From contig WRBC01000009.1 of the NCBI GenBank assembly GCA_009779855.1, forward strand, positions 1 to 64,000: a stretch of 64,000 bases of DNA. Direction: 5' to 3'. The notes beneath the pieces are model-generated. The model made no database searches, was not told the origin of the DNA, and saw nothing but the letters and a program-made list of their open reading frames with translations. This stretch comes from Coriobacteriia bacterium. GTDB lineage: Bacteria; Actinomycetota; Coriobacteriia; WRKU01; WQUG01. This document shows, piece after piece, positions 53,366 through 62,672 of this stretch (position 1 is its first letter; every line of letters starts with the position of its first letter). The position numbers and the translations under genes are program-made.

Positions 53366-55072
53366 ATGGCTACGCCTAATATAACTATGGATCCAATTAC
53401 CCGTATCGAGGGTCAATTGGCAATTCAGGCCGTTGCAGAAAACGGTGTTATTACTGATGCCTGGGCAGTAAGTAAACTGTTCCGTGGTATCGAAGTAGTT
53501 CTTAAGGGACGTGCCCCAGAAGATGCGTTCTATGTCACGCAACGTATGTGTGGCGTGTGTCCGACATCACATGGACATGCCTCTTCAATGGCAGTAGAAG
53601 CTGCAGATCCTACCTTTGAACTACCTAATGGTGCACGTATCGTGCGTAACATTCTAGAAGGTGCAGAGTGGCTACACTCACACATCTTCCACTTCTATGC
53701 ACTAGCGGCACTTGATTACGTAAATCCTGCAAAGGCTCTTCAGGCAAACATTGCTGACACCTATGCCCTTGCCATGGAAAAAGGTATTGGTACTGCTGAC
53801 TTTGGTGCTGTTCAAGCCCGTCTAGCAAAGCTAGTTGAAGGTGGAGACCTTTCTATCTTTACTAATGGTTGGTGGGGTATTGACCCAGTTGCTAATCCGC
53901 AAGCTGCTGACGAACTGTACAACCCAGATATTCCTGCAGAACTTCACCTAATTGGTGTAAGCCAGTACCTGCAAGGTCTAGAGATGCAAGGAACGGCTGC
54001 TCAGATTATCGCGATTATCGGTGGTAAGTTCCCGATGCCGATGACCTCAGTTGCTGGTGGTACTGCATGGATGCCTCGCTCTGACAAGCTGGATGACTGT
54101 CTATTCCGTCTGAAGACAGTAGCAGCATTTGTTAACGACCATATGGTTCCTTTCACTCTTGCAATCGCGCCTTATTATGAGCGTGAGCTGACCTATGGTC
54201 AGGGTGTAAAGAACTATCTTTCGTGGGGTGCTTTCGATCGTCCAACCAGACGCATTGAAGACCGTTACTTGCCTGGAGGGTTCATTAAGGAATCAGCAGG
54301 CCTTACTACGGTAAACCGCCCAATGGTAGAGCATGTTACTGAAGATGTTACTCATTCCTGGTATGATCAGGAATCAGGACAGCGCTTTACTGAAAGTGAA
54401 ACCAACATTGTTTCTGACGGTGACTTTAACCAAGACCTTGATGGTCAGTATTCATGGGGTAAGGCACCTAGATACCAGCGCGATGCGATGGAAGCTGGTC
54501 CTTTGGCACGTATCCTTGTTGCCTATATGGATCAAAGCTCTCAATCAAATTCTGCTGTTAGAGAAGTAGTGGACAATGCTTTGGCGACACTTGGTACTGA
54601 TGATCCTACCGTGCTCATGTCAACACTTGGTCGTGTTGCTGCGCGTAACCTTGAAACTGCGGTTGCTGCAAAGTGGGCCGAAGAGTGGATTGAAGAACTT
54701 GTTGTAGAGCTGCGCACTGGTCGTGCAGAGTTCTGGAACTCATACAGTTCAAGCAATGGTGAAGGTACAGGCGTGTGGGAAGCACCTCGTGGTGCCCTTG
54801 CTCACCATGTAAAGACCGCTAATGGTCGTATCACCAACTACCAGATTGTAACTCCTTCAACATGGATTCTTTCACCAAGAAGTGATGATGGTGCACCAGG
54901 TCCTATGGAGGCAGCCCTTATCGGAACTCCTGTTCGTGATATCGAACGACCCATTGAAGCTGCACGTGTTGTTCGCAGCTTTGATCCGTGAGTCGGTTGC
55001 GGCGTTCACGTGACTGAACGCAGAACTGGTAAGAGCGGAACAGTATACTCAAGAAAGTGGGGTGCTGAATAA
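53366..55072 (+). CDS. hyaB: [NiFeSe] hydrogenase large subunit, selenocysteine at UGA 54989
   Basis: The subunit has 568 residues when TGA 54989-54991 is read as selenocysteine. The N-terminal ligand motif is RMCGVCPTSHGH (Cys 62, Cys 65). The C-terminal motif reads FDP-U542-VGCGVH548: Sec replaces the usual Cys, Cys 545 completes the Ni-Fe site, and His 548 marks the expected maturation cut, leaving a 20-residue peptide to be removed. The extended frame stops at TAA 55070-55072, overlapping the ATG of the cytochrome b gene, as expected for coupled translation. Stopping at UGA would remove two of four nickel ligands. With a Tat-bearing small subunit and cytochrome b it is a group 1 membrane-bound uptake enzyme, perhaps the Coriobacteria-type group 1i. 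A maturation protease is not nearby. Confidence 0.95.
54989..55021 (+). promoter_or_regulatory. bacterial SECIS-like element
   Basis: TGA at 54989 is followed after ten bases by a perfect 7-bp stem, GCGTTCA 55002-55008 with TGAACGC 55015-55021, and a six-base loop CGTGAC holding guanines. Bacterial SECIS hairpins recognised by SelB lie just 3' of the UGA inside the coding sequence with a G-containing apical loop about 16-37 bases away; the loop here starts 18 bases after the UGA. Confidence 0.8.
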
Positions 55073-55722
55073 TGCCAGGTAAGTTAACCAAAAAAAGCAC
55101 CCATCCATTATTTGTATTCACCCACTGGACGAATGCAGTAGCAATGTTGTTCCTGACGATTTCAGGTCTTTATATTGCATTCCCCATTGTTGGTGGACTT
55201 ATGGGTGTTGCACGTGGAACTCACTTCTTCTGGATGTTTGTACTGTTGATTAATATCCTCATCCGTATTATAGGTATGTTTACTATTAAGACTGCCTGTG
55301 AGCAGGGTGGCGAAGGGTACGACTGGGATTACAAGAACTGGTTCCCACAAAAGACCAATAAGCACCAAATGTGGCCCATGATTAAGTACTACCTTTTCTT
55401 TAAGAAGGAGTATCCAATCACAGGTAAGTATGCAGGTTTGCAAAAACTAGCTTACTGGCTCTCGATTATTCTAACCTTTGCAGTGGCTTACACAGGCTTT
55501 GCAATTTGGGGTCCAACACAGGATTGGTGGATTTTCCGCATAGGAAATGAAATCGTTGGTAGTCTCTTTGGCTTTGGCGGTGGTGACGGTTTGATGCCTA
55601 TGCGTATTCTGCATCACTGGGTCATGTGGTTCATCTTAATCTTTACTATGATCCATGGCTATCTGGCAACCATCTATGGTCTAAAAGCCAGTAAGCTGAT
55701 CTTCATGTACAAAGACGACTAG
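55072..55722 (+). CDS. hyaC: hydrogenase cytochrome b subunit
   Basis: This is a 216-residue integral membrane protein that takes electrons from the small subunit to the quinone pool. It has about four to five hydrophobic helices with His residues suited to two b haems (PLFVFTHWTNAVAM in helix 1, GTHFFWMFVLL, MRILHHWVMWFILIFTMIHG in the last two). The family is the Ni/Fe-hydrogenase b-type cytochrome. Its ATG overlaps the large-subunit TAA by one base. A strong terminator follows, so the operon ends here; no accessory hyp or hya genes are attached. Confidence 0.92.
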   Translation: MPGKLTKKSTHPLFVFTHWTNAVAMLFLTISGLYIAFPIVGGLMGVARGTHFFWMFVLLINILIRIIGMFTIKTACEQGGEGYDWDYKNWFPQKTNKHQMWPMIKYYLFFKKEYPITGKYAGLQKLAYWLSIILTFAVAYTGFAIWGPTQDWWIFRIGNEIVGSLFGFGGGDGLMPMRILHHWVMWFILIFTMIHGYLATIYGLKASKLIFMYKDD

Positions 55723-55767
55723 GTTTAGCTAGGTTTACACCAGCTTAAGCTAGAAGTACTTTAAGGG

Positions 55768-55797
55768 GAGGGTGTCCAAATGGGCACCCTCTTTTTT
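55768..55797 (+). terminator. intrinsic terminator of the hydrogenase operon
   Basis: GAGGGTGTCC at 55768-55777 pairs with GGGCACCCTC at 55782-55791 (one G-U) with loop AAAT, followed by six T. Confidence 0.92.
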
Positions 55798-55809
55798 GTG
55801 GCGACTCTA

Positions 55810-55828
55810 AATAATGAAAATCATTATT
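55810..55828. promoter_or_regulatory. Fur-box-like palindrome
   Basis: AATAATGA-AAA-TCATTATT is a perfect 19-base palindrome differing from the classical Fur box (GATAATGATAATCATTATC) at three of 19 positions. It lies about 220 bases upstream of the RCC1/pilin gene and 35 bases after the hydrogenase terminator; a TTGACA follows at about 55934. Confidence 0.65.
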
Positions 55829-56047
55829 GATATTACGTTAAACACAATTCACTAAAAACACATAAAATAATGGAAAAACGTAGAAATTATTGTAATAGTT
55901 GTTACATGACCTCCCCCCGATTCCCTGTATATTGACACTTGTGCGTATTTAATGTGGCAAAAAACGTGTCACATAGCATGTATTAAATGTGAGAGTAAGT
56001 AACCATGTGTAGCCAATTTTTTGGCAGAAATGTGTGAGAGTGAAAAT

Positions 56048-59000
56048 ATGACTGCAGGTAACGGAAAACGTATTCGTTTTGACGTAAGTCGTCTTCTTAA
56101 GTCGGGAAGAAATTTTCTAAAATTAGCACCAGCGCGAGTTAAGGTAGCCCTTAGCTTAGTAGCTGTGTTTTTGCTTGCAGTACCTTTACTTACTGTTGCA
56201 AATTCTGAGGTGCTTGAAAATCTTTCAGAGGCAGTACAGGGGCAATTTACTCGTGCTATCGTAGCCCCTGAACACACTGATGGACCTGCAGAATATCTTG
56301 CTAATTACCTAATAGATACAATTCCTGCTGATGGTGCTGAAGACGTGTCGTTAGAAACAACTACGCTCACTCTTTGGTTTGACCATGATATGAGCGAGTT
56401 TGCTGAAATGGCAAATATCCCTTTACTCTCAGAGCAAATCACAATTGATAATGATGCAGTTCTGGACGTTGAAGAGGGAACCTGGTCAAGCGGCCTTAAC
56501 TATTCTTATGAATTCTTCAATATCCCTGTAATGCTTTCAAATCCTGAAGCAGAGCACACGATAAGGTTTGCTGCAGCTAGCAGTGGAGCAGAAAATACTG
56601 AAGAGAATGCAGAAGAAGTGGAAGGCTTTTTCTCATTTAGCTTTACTACAGGTGATTCACTAGCTGCTACAGAAGAAGGGGAAGAAGATAGGTTTGCGCG
56701 TGCAAATGCTGAAGACGAAGCATTCTTAAGTCCTCCTCATATCCTAGAAGCCATTGAAGCTTCACAGGAAACGACAGCTGCCTATCAGGGTATTTCTCCT
56801 GCTGCTGCCACTGCAACAGCAGAGATTACTAAGGTTTTGTATACGCCGCTGGATGCGCCAGCTCCAGACCTTACCTTTACGTTCCTGGTAGAAAGACACA
56901 GCTTCTTGAATGCAGCTGGTCAGGCGGGGGCTCTTACAAATCTTCCTGCTATTGGAACCATGGACGGAAACACGGGTGCTATTCAGCTTAATATCAATAC
57001 TTCAAACAGCACAGTGACTACCTCAGGTACTGCAAGAATACTTACCCGAACAGTAAACCTTCTGGAAGGCATTACGTTTGCGACACCAGGTACCTATATC
57101 TGGCGTGTATCAGAAGTAGAGGGATCCTCCAACACTGCAGTCGGCAGAGAGAGCGTTGTCTATTCAGATGCCGAGTACGAGTTGCGTGTAGTTGTTACGG
57201 GTGCGGGTGCTAATACTGTTGTTTCAGTTGGAATCGTAGAGATTATTGATGGTGCAGCTACCCAAGGGGGTACTCCTTTATATGCTTGGGGAAATAACGC
57301 TCAGGGACAGCTGGGACTAGGGGATACCACCAATAGAAATCGTCCTACAAGGGCAGGAGAGGCTGATAATTGGGTAGATGTTCAGACATCACCAGGTGGG
57401 TCTATCGCTATTAACGCTGAAGGAGAGCTCTATGTGTGGGGCGGCCCGCGCAACTCTGCTCGAATGGGACGTGACGGCCTTGGAGGAACGGGGGTTATTT
57501 CAACTCCTGAAAGGCTCATAATCGCAGGCGCTGCTAGTGATAACTGGACGGCAGTAGATGCTGCTGGTTTAGCTGGTACCCCTCCTAATACAAGCATGTT
57601 TGCCATCAATGATGCAGGTGAACTTTGGGCTTGGGGATCTGATATGGCGGGACAACTAGGACTAGGAAGGACACCTGCGCTTGCTCAGGTATATACTCCT
57701 GAAAGAGTAGGAGCTGGGGGAGCACTTAACAATCACGAATGGGCATCTGTGTCTACTGTATCATTTGGGGTAAATAATCTTGCAGGTCGGAGGGACTTCA
57801 CTCTGGCCCTTACCGAAGAAGGACACCTTTATTCCTGGGGTGCTAATAACGAGGGACAGCTTGGTAGGGGTACTGCAAATGCCACGCGCCTCTCAAGTCC
57901 TGGACGGGTAGTAGATGCAGGTGACGGCAATACTGAATGGGAAATAGTAAGGGCTGGAACAAGCGGAACAGCTTTTGCCATAGGTGCTAATGGACATCTC
58001 TATTCTTGGGGAAATAATGCTGACGGCCGACTGGGAAGGGTAGATGTTGGCACAGGTAACCCTGCGCGCATTATTCCCCAGCGTATTACCATAGCTAATC
58101 TTAATTCTGCTTCTGCAAACCAAACCCCTGTAACGGGTTGGGCAGATATAATTCAGCAGCGTGAGAATCCGATTACAACCATCGCACTATCTGATGATGG
58201 AAGAATTTTTACGTTTAACCCTGGTACGGGCACAGGAAATGCTGCCACTGAAGGCCTTGGGCGTCCCGCAAATGCGGCTATGCCCACCAACAGGCTTGGG
58301 CAAGTAGGTACTGCCAATAACTGGGAGGCGATTGGTGGCGGCAACGCTCACTCACTTGCCATGACTGATACAGGCAGACTTTATTCTTGGGGTAGAAATG
58401 TAGAGGGACAATTAGGTCTTGGAAACTTTGGGACCCCTCCGACCTTGCAGGCAGGATCTTCCTTTGTTATGCAGACTTTTGGCTTGGAAGGTATTAGTCA
58501 AACAGGGTCGGGTACTCACTCCTTTGCGCTTGTCAGAACAGACCCCATGGAGTTCGTCAATGTCTATCGTGTGGCAGAGGCTGTAACCGCAGACGCAAAT
58601 ATTACCAAATCACTACGTCTGCCCGCAGGGCAAACCACCTCTGATCTTTCTTTTGACTTTGTAATAGAAAGACACAGCTTTGATGGTGATACCTCGCGTG
58701 CTAACGAACTTCCACAGCTAGGTACTTCTGTAGTTAATGGGGCAGGCAGAGCATCTGTTGCCATGGATGGACCCGACACTACTTCAGAAGTAGATGGTGG
58801 TATTACTACCCTTACAAATAGTACATCGATACTTGATGGTGTTGAGTTTACTGAGTTGGGTGTCTATATTTGGCGTATTACAGAGGTGGCAGGATCTTCA
58901 GGTGTTACCCCACCCGCGCACATTGCGTACTCACAGGCTATTCATGAGTTGCGTGTAGAGGTTACCCCTTGGGGAGGGGGCGGTACAGGTCTCCGTGCAA

Positions 59001-62000
59001 CAGCCGGCATTATAGCTATACAAGATGATGCAGGCGCTGCGACAGGAAACACCCACGCCAATAGAGGCTTCGCCATGTTCTCTTGGGGGAACAATGCAGG
59101 CGGTCAGCTAGGTCATGGCGACACTGTCAATAGAACAAGCCCAGAACAAGTAGGCGATGGAGACAACTGGACGCGAGCATCATCATTCGCAGGTGGGTCT
59201 ATAGCCACTACCACTGAGGGGCATCTTTACGTATGGGGTGGTCCGCGTAATTCTGCCATGATGGGACGTGGTGGTCTTGGAGGAACTGCACCTATCACTT
59301 CTCCTGAAAGACTTACTATCCCTACTGCTGCCAGTGATATTTGGGTAGATGTAGATGGTGGAGGTTCTACTACAGGTCAAGGTGGTGGAGTTGCTGCTGG
59401 ATACATGGCTGCCATAAACACTGCGGGCGAAATGTGGGTCTGGGGATTCAATCCAAGTGGCCAGCTAGGTCTTGGTAATACTACGACGCAGCTAACCCCT
59501 CAAAGAGTGCCGGGAACTCACGTTTGGGCGCAGGTGAATGTGGTGTCAATGGCTGCTGCAGCAGCAGGAGATCATAGGTCTTTTGTTCTGGCTATTACAG
59601 AAGATGGACACCTCTATTCTTGGGGTAACAATAGCTTTAGCCAACTGGGGCGTACGCCAGGTGGAGCAAACCCTGCGGCTAATGTTCCAGGAAGAGTAAA
59701 TAACCCTGCAGGTGTGCCTGCTACCTTTAGATGGGAGATGGCACGTCCTGGGGGTGTGGGAACTGCCTTTGGTATAGGAAATGACGGACAAATCTATTCG
59801 TGGGGAACGAATGCTGACCGAGGAGCCGCATGGGGTGCTACAGTTGGCATTTTGGGAAGATCAGGTGCAAATACTACTGTTCCTACACTTACTGTAGCAA
59901 ATGCTCCTGACTCTCCCGCTACTCATGTAAGCCCCCCTGTAACGGGCTGGATAGATGTAGTACAGCAAGTAAATGATCCACGAGTTACCGTTGCACTTAG
60001 TGACTGCGGAAGACTTTTCTCCTGGAGTGGTGGTACAGGTGCTACCGTTGCAGGCCTTGGACGTCCTGGAGGCGCAGCTGCACCAGCAACCAGAACCAAC
60101 AGACCAGTACAAATTGGCACTGCCTCTAACTGGGTGGCTATTGGTGGTGGTAACGCACATACCCTTGCTGCAAACTCGCGCGGAGAACTGTGGGCCTGGG
60201 GCGCTAATGCTGCAGGTCAGCTAGGGGTTGGAAACACGACTACCCCTGGGGCTGCAAGTGGACCTCAACTGGTTATTCAGACAGAGGGTCTTTCAGGAAT
60301 AAGTCAAACAGGGTCGGGTACACATTCTATGGCCCTCTTTAATCTGAGAGTTGAAGAGGCTCTCTTCACTAACGTGCAGAGCATTATGGGGCCTTCAATG
60401 ACACGTGCAGACCTTACCAAGGCGCTGCGTCAAGTAGAAGGGCAAACGACTTCAAATCTCTCTTTTGCCTTTGAGATAGTAAGATACAGCTTTAACGGAG
60501 ATACTGCACAGGCAAACCAGCTTCCGCAGTTAGGTACTTCTGTGGTAAACGGAAATGGTCGTGTAGCTATAGCCATGAACCACCCTGACACAGAGGTAAG
60601 TACCGCTGGTGGAGTGTCTACTCTAACCCGTAGCATAGACTTACTTGCAGGTGTTGAATTTGATGCACCAGGTGTCTTTGTCTGGAGAGTCTCAGAGGTT
60701 TCGGGTTCATCGGGGGCTACTCCTCCGTCACAGGTAACCTACTCACCAGCAGTATATGAATTGACTGTAATTGTCACGGGGGCTGGTGCGGAACTTGATG
60801 CGCGCGCTACTCTGCAAGAGATTGTTGCAGATGGGGGCGACGCAGCAGGAAACCCTGTAATAGGACTTGATCTCTATTCATGGGGGAATAACGCTACAGG
60901 TCAACTAGGTCTAGGCGACAGTGGTTCTGCCACTAATAGGGATATCCCCTACAGAATTGAAGTCCCAGCCAACAATTGGGCAAGTGTCGCAATGGGTGCT
61001 AATGGAATTTTTGCTATTGATTCAAATGGACGTCTCTTTGGTTGGGGCGCCCCCTGGAACAGCGCTCAGATGGGTAGGGGCGGAGTACAGCCACCAGCCT
61101 CCCAGCTTAGTGGTACTAATATTGCTGTTCCCACCAGGATTGGCACTGATACTTGGGCACACGTATCTTCAAGGTCAAGTTCTGCACTTGCCATAAACTC
61201 TGAAGGATATCTCTTTGGTTGGGGGACAGGCGTAGGTGGAGGCACCAATGTGCCGGCTCAAATAGGAGATGCCAACAATTGGGTGAATGTTGTGACGCTC
61301 AATTCGACAGCCTTCGCGATCAATAGCCAAGGTCACCTCTATTCTTGGGGTGCTAACGGAAGCGGCCAACTAGGTCATGGCGATACTGTTGCCAGAACCA
61401 TCCCTACAAGGGTTCCAGGGGATCAGAACTGGACAAGAATCACAGGGAATGGCGGAACCTCTGTCTTAGGGGTTACAACAAATGGTCACCTCTATTCTTG
61501 GGGTGCTAATGGCGCAGGACAACTAGGCCATGGCGATACCACGAGCAGAGATGTCCCTACCCGGGTAGGTGGCGACAGTGACACTACAGTCTGGAGATTT
61601 GCAGGCATGACTTCAGAAAGTGCTGCAGCGGCTGTAAGCTCTGCTGGTGAGATGTTTACTTGGGGCTCTGGCAGCAGAGGCCAACTAGGCAATGGTACGT
61701 CAAGTGGAAACGTTTGGTCACCGACAAGAATAGCTGAAGATAAGGACTGGGACTTCCTCACTAGTGGAAACTCCCACTTCCTGGCCTTTAGTTCTGACAA
61801 TGAACTTTACTCTTGGGGTAATAACCTTTCAGGTCAGCTAGGCGTAGGTGATACTACTGACAGAAATGAGCCCACCTTTGTTTTAGATACTCATAACTTT
61901 AGTACTGCTGCGCAGGGTGGGGGTACTCAGTCACTGATGCTCATGAATTTGGAAGCTCCAAACATGATCTTTACTAATACCCATGTGCGCACAAGTATCC

Positions 62001-62620
62001 TTTCTGCCTCAAAGACAGTTGTGGGCGAACTTGCAAACTTAAATCAAGATTTCACCTTTGATATTGAGTTTTTGCCAAGCGCATTTTGCAGTACTGGTGC
62101 GACACTGGCCGCACGTGTCTATCAAGGACCTACCTTTGTAAGAGACGAAGTCTTTACTTTGGGCGACACAAGGAATGTAGACCTTAGACACGGTCAACGT
62201 CTTGTGTTTAGTGCGGTCCCTCAAGGGGTTACCTGGAATGTTACTGAAAGAGCACATCAGTCCTTTACTCCTTCAGTAGTGCTGTATGTGGCGGGAAGTG
62301 CCGTAACAGTACCGCCTGGCGCAGGTCCAAATGTATCCCTTAGCACGGGAGATCGCATAGTTGGAGAAGGTAGAAACTCTGCTGACTTTACTAACACACA
62401 TAACCATGTTTCGATAACGGGACTGAGCATTGTTGGCAGCGGTATGTGGATAGTGGCGCTTGCTGTAGTAGCACTTGTAACAGCAGTTATCACAAGCAGA
62501 CGAATTCTTCGCGGTGAGCTTAGTGTTCCTGTGGGCACATCACAACTAAACGTGGTAAGCAAAGGGACATACATGCTTAAACGAGCAGAACGCATGCTCT
62601 TTAGGAATATAGGCAAGTAA
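56048..62620 (+). CDS. giant surface protein with three RCC1 propellers alternating with pilin (FctA-type) domains
   Basis: The protein has about 2190 residues. In order: a signal segment (VALSLVAVFLLAVPLLTVAN); a Big_5-like domain (IPADGAEDVSLETTTLTLWF); FctA-like domain 1 (56.82-57.25 kb, ITKVLYTPLDAPAPDLTFTF); RCC1 block 1 (57.27-58.55); FctA 2 (58.59-59.05); RCC1 block 2 (59.07-60.35); FctA 3 (60.41-60.84); RCC1 block 3 (60.87-61.95); a terminal Cna_B-like domain (SASKTVVGELANLNQDFTFD); then VSITGLS, a membrane helix and SRRILRG. Each FctA unit has a Lys near the start and E in RVSEV or RITEV, suited to isopeptide bonds. It contains no CXXCH. A large rod-like envelope protein for adhesion or ligand binding is likely. 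ATG 56048 is preferred; 56030 or TTG 56021 are alternatives. The Fur-like palindrome upstream hints at iron control. Confidence 0.83.
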   Translation: MTAGNGKRIRFDVSRLLKSGRNFLKLAPARVKVALSLVAVFLLAVPLLTVANSEVLENLSEAVQGQFTRAIVAPEHTDGPAEYLANYLIDTIPADGAEDVSLETTTLTLWFDHDMSEFAEMANIPLLSEQITIDNDAVLDVEEGTWSSGLNYSYEFFNIPVMLSNPEAEHTIRFAAASSGAENTEENAEEVEGFFSFSFTTGDSLAATEEGEEDRFARANAEDEAFLSPPHILEAIEASQETTAAYQGISPAAATATAEITKVLYTPLDAPAPDLTFTFLVERHSFLNAAGQAGALTNLPAIGTMDGNTGAIQLNINTSNSTVTTSGTARILTRTVNLLEGITFATPGTYIWRVSEVEGSSNTAVGRESVVYSDAEYELRVVVTGAGANTVVSVGIVEIIDGAATQGGTPLYAWGNNAQGQLGLGDTTNRNRPTRAGEADNWVDVQTSPGGSIAINAEGELYVWGGPRNSARMGRDGLGGTGVISTPERLIIAGAASDNWTAVDAAGLAGTPPNTSMFAINDAGELWAWGSDMAGQLGLGRTPALAQVYTPERVGAGGALNNHEWASVSTVSFGVNNLAGRRDFTLALTEEGHLYSWGANNEGQLGRGTANATRLSSPGRVVDAGDGNTEWEIVRAGTSGTAFAIGANGHLYSWGNNADGRLGRVDVGTGNPARIIPQRITIANLNSASANQTPVTGWADIIQQRENPITTIALSDDGRIFTFNPGTGTGNAATEGLGRPANAAMPTNRLGQVGTANNWEAIGGGNAHSLAMTDTGRLYSWGRNVEGQLGLGNFGTPPTLQAGSSFVMQTFGLEGISQTGSGTHSFALVRTDPMEFVNVYRVAEAVTADANITKSLRLPAGQTTSDLSFDFVIERHSFDGDTSRANELPQLGTSVVNGAGRASVAMDGPDTTSEVDGGITTLTNSTSILDGVEFTELGVYIWRITEVAGSSGVTPPAHIAYSQAIHELRVEVTPWGGGGTGLRATAGIIAIQDDAGAATGNTHANRGFAMFSWGNNAGGQLGHGDTVNRTSPEQVGDGDNWTRASSFAGGSIATTTEGHLYVWGGPRNSAMMGRGGLGGTAPITSPERLTIPTAASDIWVDVDGGGSTTGQGGGVAAGYMAAINTAGEMWVWGFNPSGQLGLGNTTTQLTPQRVPGTHVWAQVNVVSMAAAAAGDHRSFVLAITEDGHLYSWGNNSFSQLGRTPGGANPAANVPGRVNNPAGVPATFRWEMARPGGVGTAFGIGNDGQIYSWGTNADRGAAWGATVGILGRSGANTTVPTLTVANAPDSPATHVSPPVTGWIDVVQQVNDPRVTVALSDCGRLFSWSGGTGATVAGLGRPGGAAAPATRTNRPVQIGTASNWVAIGGGNAHTLAANSRGELWAWGANAAGQLGVGNTTTPGAASGPQLVIQTEGLSGISQTGSGTHSMALFNLRVEEALFTNVQSIMGPSMTRADLTKALRQVEGQTTSNLSFAFEIVRYSFNGDTAQANQLPQLGTSVVNGNGRVAIAMNHPDTEVSTAGGVSTLTRSIDLLAGVEFDAPGVFVWRVSEVSGSSGATPPSQVTYSPAVYELTVIVTGAGAELDARATLQEIVADGGDAAGNPVIGLDLYSWGNNATGQLGLGDSGSATNRDIPYRIEVPANNWASVAMGANGIFAIDSNGRLFGWGAPWNSAQMGRGGVQPPASQLSGTNIAVPTRIGTDTWAHVSSRSSSALAINSEGYLFGWGTGVGGGTNVPAQIGDANNWVNVVTLNSTAFAINSQGHLYSWGANGSGQLGHGDTVARTIPTRVPGDQNWTRITGNGGTSVLGVTTNGHLYSWGANGAGQLGHGDTTSRDVPTRVGGDSDTTVWRFAGMTSESAAAAVSSAGEMFTWGSGSRGQLGNGTSSGNVWSPTRIAEDKDWDFLTSGNSHFLAFSSDNELYSWGNNLSGQLGVGDTTDRNEPTFVLDTHNFSTAAQGGGTQSLMLMNLEAPNMIFTNTHVRTSILSASKTVVGELANLNQDFTFDIEFLPSAFCSTGATLAARVYQGPTFVRDEVFTLGDTRNVDLRHGQRLVFSAVPQGVTWNVTERAHQSFTPSVVLYVAGSAVTVPPGAGPNVSLSTGDRIVGEGRNSADFTNTHNHVSITGLSIVGSGMWIVALAVVALVTAVITSRRILRGELSVPVGTSQLNVVSKGTYMLKRAERMLFRNIGK

Positions 62621-62672
62621 GAAAGAAACATCCGGTAAAAGAAGTAAGAAAGATCGAGAAAGGAAAGAATGA

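Noticed and set aside
53366-54991. Hydrogenase large subunit ending at the TGA
   Set aside because: That protein would lack the C-terminal Cys/His nickel-site motif, while the following codons encode exactly VGCGVH and the next gene start overlaps the later TAA.
30890-62000. RCC1 repeats as sign of eukaryotic contamination
   Set aside because: They are embedded in bacterial exported proteins with Ig-like, haem or pilin domains and sit among clear bacterial genes with Shine-Dalgarno sites.
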